NCBI GenBank assembly: GCA_009691645.1
Contig: SIAT01000063.1
Location: 1 to 9,491 of the forward strand
DNA: 9,491 nt
Direction of reading: 5' to 3'
From: Pedosphaera sp.
GTDB taxonomy: Bacteria > Verrucomicrobiota > Verrucomicrobiia > Limisphaerales > SIAT01
Under the pieces are notes generated by a model. That model did no database searches, was not told where the DNA came from, and saw nothing but the letters and a program-made list of their open reading frames with translations. The position numbers and the translations under genes were made by a program. Each line of letters begins with the position of its first letter. Within the stretch, counting starts at the first letter, position 1. Positions 6,704 to 9,491 of the stretch are shown here, one piece after another.

Positions 6704-7780
6704 TCACGCCTGTAACGCCGAGAGTTTCTCGTCGAGGTCGTTCGCCATGAGCGGCTCGATCAACCCGTCGAGATCGCCGTCGATGCACTGCATGAGATTG
6801 TAGAGCGTGAGCTCGATGCGGTGGTCGGTCACGCGGTTCTGAGGGAAATTGTAGGTGCGGTTCTTTTCGCTGCGCTCGCCGGAACCGACTTGCGACTTGC
6901 GCTGCGCGGCGTACTTCGCGTTCTCCTCGGCGGTTTTCTTCTCAAGCAAGCGCGAGCGAAGCACGGTGAGTGCTGTGAGTTTGTTCTTCTGCTGCGAACG
7001 CTCATCAGCGCAGCGGACTTCCAGGCCGGTCGGTTTGTGGACGATGCGCACGGCGGAATCGGTGGTGTTCACGCCCTGCCCGCCTTTGCCCGACGCGCGG
7101 CAGACGCTGATGTCCAGATCATCGGGCTTGATCTCGATATCCACTTCCTGCGCCTCCGGCAACACGGCGACGGTCGCAGTGCTGGTGTGGATGCGCCCCT
7201 GCGCCTCGGTGGCGGGGACGCGCTGCACGCGATGCACGCCGCTCTCGTACTTGAGTCGTTTGTAAACATCCTTTCCTGTGATGCCGAAAATGACTTCCTT
7301 GAAACCGCCGAGATCGGAAGGGCTGGAATCCATCGCTTCCACGCGCCATCCGCGCGCCTCGGCGTAGCGCGTGTACATCCGGCACAGATCGGCGGCGAAG
7401 AGCGCGGACTCCTGCCCGCCGGCACCGGCGCGAATCTCGATGATGGTATTGCGCGAATCCGACGGATCGGGCGGCACGAGGCCGTGCTGCACTTCGCGCG
7501 CGAGCCGTTGCTCCTCGGGTTCGAGTCGGGCGATGTCCTCCTTCGCCATCGCGATCAGATCGGGATCGCTCTCGGTCGCGAGCAGGGCGCGGTTGTCGGC
7601 GAGATTGGCGGCGGTCTTGAGATAAAGGTTGCCGGCGGTGACGAGTTCCTTGAGGCGGGCGTATTCGCGCGAAAGTTCCTGCGCGCGCTGCGGATTATCG
7701 AAGGCGGCAGGATTGCTCAGCAACGCTTCTAACTCCGCGAAGCGGCGGGCGAACTTCTCGATGTGCGGGCGCAGGTCCAT
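6704..7780 (-). CDS. prfA: Peptide chain release factor 1 (RF1)
   Basis: This 358-residue class I release factor recognises UAA and UAG stop codons on the ribosome and triggers peptide release. The codon-reading tripeptide is PAT (189-191, within RVQRVPATEAQGRIHTS), which is the RF1 form and not the SPF of RF2. The catalytic GGQ loop is at 233-235 in RASGKGGQGVNTTDSAVRI. The N-terminal helical domain and AGAGGQES (118-125) are also present. ATG at 7780 gives the normal RF1 length and N-terminus; an in-frame ATG at 7816 would add 12 atypical residues. A weak GAGTGGA sits upstream. The gene follows rpmE, a common bacterial order, but a strong terminator separates them, so prfA probably has its own promoter or depends on readthrough. 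The HAD gene follows; prmC, which methylates the GGQ glutamine, is not adjacent. Confidence 0.98.
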   Translation of the reverse strand: MDLRPHIEKFARRFAELEALLSNPAAFDNPQRAQELSREYARLKELVTAGNLYLKTAANLADNRALLATESDPDLIAMAKEDIARLEPEEQRLAREVQHGLVPPDPSDSRNTIIEIRAGAGGQESALFAADLCRMYTRYAEARGWRVEAMDSSPSDLGGFKEVIFGITGKDVYKRLKYESGVHRVQRVPATEAQGRIHTSTATVAVLPEAQEVDIEIKPDDLDISVCRASGKGGQGVNTTDSAVRIVHKPTGLEVRCADERSQQKNKLTALTVLRSRLLEKKTAEENAKYAAQRKSQVGSGERSEKNRTYNFPQNRVTDHRIELTLYNLMQCIDGDLDGLIEPLMANDLDEKLSALQA

Positions 7781-7876
7781 CAATTCCACTCGCTCTCTCC
7801 CACCGCCGATGAACATCAGGAACGCCCGTGCTGCGGTGCGCTCCGTGTTTACCGGTCGGTCCGGGAGCTTTCGGCC

Positions 7877-7924
7877 AAAAAAGAATCCGCCCGCTCGGCG
7901 TGATGGCCGGTGGCGGGCGGATTC
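7877..7924 (-). terminator. Rho-independent terminator of rpmE
   Basis: On the minus strand a perfect 12-bp stem (GAATCCGCCCGC at 7924-7913 pairing with GCGGGCGGATTC at 7894-7883) has an 18-nt loop that can itself pair through GCCG/CGGC, and is followed directly by TTTTTT (7882-7877). It starts 11 bp after the rpmE stop. This is the clearest terminator in the window and it separates rpmE from prfA. Confidence 0.95.
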
Positions 7925-7935
7925 GGTCGAAAACG

Positions 7936-8187
7936 CTACCGCTTCTTTTTCTTGCCGGCGGCCGCGGCCGCGGCGGCTTGAGCGGCGGCCGTTTTGGCGG
8001 CGCGCTGCTGGAACTTGTCCACGCGCCCAGCGGTGTCTACGAACTTCTGCTGGCCGGTGTAAAACGGATGGCAGGCGTTGCAGATGCCGATGAGAATGGT
8101 CGGCTTGGTGGATTTAGTTTTGATCACGTTGCCGCAGGCGCAACGGATTTCCGCATCGATATATTTCGGATGAATGTCAGCTTTCAT
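7936..8187 (-). CDS. rpmE: 50S ribosomal protein L31, zinc-binding type, with Ala/Lys tail
   Basis: ATG at 8187 gives 83 residues beginning MKADIHPKY, the standard L31 start; a longer frame from 8280 is not credible. Residues 1-62 match L31 throughout: CACGNVI (C16, C18), GICNACHPFYTGQQKF (C36, C39) and DTAGRVDKFQQR. The four cysteines mark the zinc-containing (C+) form, as opposed to the cysteine-free paralogue made under zinc limitation. L31 sits on the large subunit at the bridge to the small subunit. Residues 63-83 are an extra low-complexity tail of mostly alanine ending in GKKKKR, longer than in E. coli L31 and probably in contact with rRNA. The gene is divergent from the GYF_2 gene, is followed by a strong terminator, and precedes prfA. 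No Shine-Dalgarno is visible. Confidence 0.96.
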   Translation of the reverse strand: MKADIHPKYIDAEIRCACGNVIKTKSTKPTILIGICNACHPFYTGQQKFVDTAGRVDKFQQRAAKTAAAQAAAAAAAGKKKKR

Positions 8188-8286
8188 ACCACAAAGGGCG
8201 GCGAGCTTAACAAGGGCGGGCGGGATAACAAGCGCAAATTGGTTTGCCTTCCACGGCACGCGCTGGCCACATGTCCGCACTCAACC
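8188..8286. promoter_or_regulatory. Divergent promoter region between rpmE and the GYF_2 gene
   Basis: This 99-bp region must drive rpmE leftward and probably the GYF_2 gene rightward. On the minus strand TGTTAT (about 8229-8224) is a fair -10 match with a weak upstream TGGAAG. Three related direct repeats, ACAAAGGGCGG (8191-8201), ACAAGGGCGGG (8210-8220) and ACAAGCGC (8228-8235), are spaced 18-19 bp apart. No structured L31-binding leader could be recognised. All of this is weak evidence. Confidence 0.35.
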
Positions 8287-9117
8287 GTGGAGCACGCGTA
8301 TCATTTCGTCGGACAGGATGGCCAGCCCTACGGCCCCGTTTCGCTGGCCGATCTGCGGATCTTTGTGGCCGACGGCCGGGTGCCTGCCAACGGCTTCGTC
8401 ATTCGCGATGACCAGACCGACTGGACGACCGTGGCCGCCTGTCCGGAGTTGAATCCACCCACGCCGACCGTGGGCGGCCCTCCGCGGAAATCCAGAAAGT
8501 CCGTCGGCGAGATACTCGAAGCCCCTGCGCGAGCCCTGTCACAACACCGGGAATGGTACACGGAAGAGCTGCCGATGGGCCTGTTACGCGAGCGGTCGGA
8601 GCGCGGCGCGCAGATGCTCATGTGGGTTTCCGCTCTCGCGGCGGCGGTCTATCTCTTCTGGTATTTCGGCGCGCAACACATCCCCATGAGTTTCATCACT
8701 TCCAAGGCCGGTCCGTGGACGTTGCGAATCGCCGGCAAGGCCAGCGAAAGCCTCTCGCTCGCCACGCCGATGCTCGTGAAGCGGCTCGTGTACGGTTACG
8801 TGATGCCGCCGGTGAGTTTCCAAGCTGGCAGCCGCAAGGCGCCACCGCCGGTCTTCGGCCCGCGATCGCAGTCGTGGCTCTACAACAAGTGGGTGATGAT
8901 GGGGATGGATCTGGTGTCCATCGGCATCTTCGCCGTGCTTAGCGTCTTCGCGAAGGAACGGAAGATGTGGGCCTTCATCGCCGGCCTCGCGCTCTACACT
9001 GTGGATTTCGGCCTGTGCGCCTATTACAAGAACTGGTGGGCGATGGGTTTTCATCTCTTGCCGGCCACGTTCATTGTACTCGGTCTGCGGGCGAACTGGC
9101 GCCTGCTCCGCGGTTAG
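8287..9117 (+). CDS. GYF_2-domain integral membrane protein of unknown function
   Basis: The chosen GTG start at 8287 gives 276 residues; it begins directly before the GYF_2 domain, and the nearest in-frame ATG (8170) would overlap the rpmE start on the opposite strand. Residues 5-52 form a GYF_2 domain (AYHFVGQDGQPYGPVSLADL, then VADGRV, ending TDWTTVA), which in bacteria is a presumed protein- or peptide-binding module, usually cytoplasmic. A linker (53-105) leads to four predicted membrane segments near 111-127, 203-221, 228-247 and 249-266. The loop at about 131-200 has no recognised motif and probably lies outside the cytoplasm. I do not recognise the membrane part. Similar GYF_2-plus-membrane architectures are frequent in Verrucomicrobiota and Planctomycetota (general knowledge). 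The stop codon lies in the stem of a hairpin. Confidence 0.82.
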   Translation: MEHAYHFVGQDGQPYGPVSLADLRIFVADGRVPANGFVIRDDQTDWTTVAACPELNPPTPTVGGPPRKSRKSVGEILEAPARALSQHREWYTEELPMGLLRERSERGAQMLMWVSALAAAVYLFWYFGAQHIPMSFITSKAGPWTLRIAGKASESLSLATPMLVKRLVYGYVMPPVSFQAGSRKAPPPVFGPRSQSWLYNKWVMMGMDLVSIGIFAVLSVFAKERKMWAFIAGLALYTVDFGLCAYYKNWWAMGFHLLPATFIVLGLRANWRLLRG

Positions 9118-9137
9118 CGAAACCGCGGCTGGATTTT
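9108..9137 (+). terminator. Terminator-like hairpin at the end of the GYF_2 gene
   Basis: A perfect 8-bp stem (CCGCGGTT at 9108-9115, AACCGCGG at 9121-9128) with loop AGCGA contains the start of the TAG stop codon. TTTT follows only after CTGGA, so the T run is displaced and short. It may be a modest terminator; readthrough into the pterin dehydratase gene 47 bp downstream is possible. Confidence 0.45.
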
Positions 9138-9164
9138 GACCGCACGCAGCCGTATCGTCTCTTC

Positions 9165-9491
9165 ATGCTAACCAAACGCGCTTCGAAAACAGCCGCCTGC
9201 GATCTCGCCGCGATGGAGTGCGCTCCCTGCAAAGGCGGTGTGCCAGCGCTCAAAGGCGCGGCCTTGAAGAAATTCGCCGGCCAGCTCGGCGCGCCGTGGC
9301 GTGTGGTGAAGAGTCATCATCTCGAGGCCGAATACGCGTTCAAGGATTTCGCCCGGGCGCTCGCCTTCACCAACCGCGTCGGCTCGCTGGCCGAGCAGGT
9401 GAACCATCATCCGGACATTTATCTCGCGTGGGGGCGGGTGCGGCTCACGCTCTGGACGCACAAGGTGGACGGCTTGACCGAGGGCGACTTT
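9165..9491 (+). CDS. phhB: Pterin-4a-carbinolamine dehydratase (3' end beyond window)
   Basis: The frame is open from ATG 9165 to the window end (109 codons); an internal ATG at 9213 (residue 17) is an alternative start, since many homologues begin shortly before the C..C-GG-P segment (CAPCKGGVPALKG at 19-31). The active-site pattern is complete: E77, H81-H82-P83, W89, H99 and D108 with the expected spacings. The enzyme dehydrates 4a-hydroxytetrahydrobiopterin in pterin recycling, classically alongside phenylalanine hydroxylase; in bacteria lacking that enzyme it has been connected with molybdopterin-related chemistry. No partner gene is visible here. Only a few C-terminal residues should be missing. 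There is no Shine-Dalgarno and no convincing promoter in the 47 bp upstream. Confidence 0.92.
   Translation, partial: MLTKRASKTAACDLAAMECAPCKGGVPALKGAALKKFAGQLGAPWRVVKSHHLEAEYAFKDFARALAFTNRVGSLAEQVNHHPDIYLAWGRVRLTLWTHKVDGLTEGDF

Noticed and set aside
6821..7732. A 303-codon + strand frame opposite prfA
   Set aside because: It is an antisense shadow of a universally conserved gene and has no recognisable motif.
8235..8248. Short inverted repeat GCAAA-TTGG-TTTGC upstream of rpmE
   Set aside because: Only 5 bp per arm; too short to claim an operator or a structured L31 leader.
8271..8300. ATG at 8271 as the start of the GYF_2 gene
   Set aside because: It is in a different reading frame from the GYF_2 domain and would give an Arg-rich product; the in-frame GTG at 8287 fits the domain boundary.

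Overview
The window is a GC-rich bacterial chromosomal segment of mostly housekeeping genes. The likely source is a Verrucomicrobiota or related PVC-group bacterium. The clues are a secreted PPC-domain protein, two different sialate O-acetylesterase-type SGNH hydrolases side by side, a GYF_2-domain membrane protein, and start codons that almost all lack a clear Shine-Dalgarno sequence. This assignment is an inference; no rRNA is present. I see no insertion sequence, prophage, CRISPR array, tRNA or rRNA. No gene-free stretch exceeds about 140 bases.

Layout: (1) positions 1-680 hold the 3' end of a secreted PPC-domain protein gene, followed by a YdfG-type SDR oxidoreductase (750-1535, +). (2) A strong hairpin terminator at 1571-1600 sits between the SDR gene and a converging minus-strand pair of secreted carbohydrate esterases (4018-2402 and 2402-1641) joined by a TGATG stop/start overlap. 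(3) A divergent intergenic region (4019-4156) leads to proC and an AI-2E/PerM-family transporter gene (4157-6089, +), joined by TGA-G-ATG. (4) A minus-strand translation cluster follows: rpmE (8187-7936), a strong terminator, prfA (7780-6704) and a YqaB-like HAD phosphatase (6674-6102). The HAD gene takes the place where prmC/hemK often lies. (5) Divergent from rpmE is a GYF_2-domain integral membrane protein (8287-9117, +). A pterin-4a-carbinolamine dehydratase gene then begins at 9165 and runs off the window.

Functionally there are three groups. The secreted esterases and PPC protein suggest breakdown of acetylated complex glycans outside the cytoplasm. rpmE and prfA serve translation. proC, the HAD phosphatase, the SDR and the pterin dehydratase are ordinary metabolic enzymes.

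I did not find a convincing undescribed system. The points most worth a second look are a short tandem Leu-Asp/Gly-Lys repeat inserted in the larger esterase, the esterase pair itself, the replacement of prmC beside prfA, a hairpin with a short T run in the proC leader, the Ala/Lys tail of L31, and the uncharacterised GYF_2 membrane protein.
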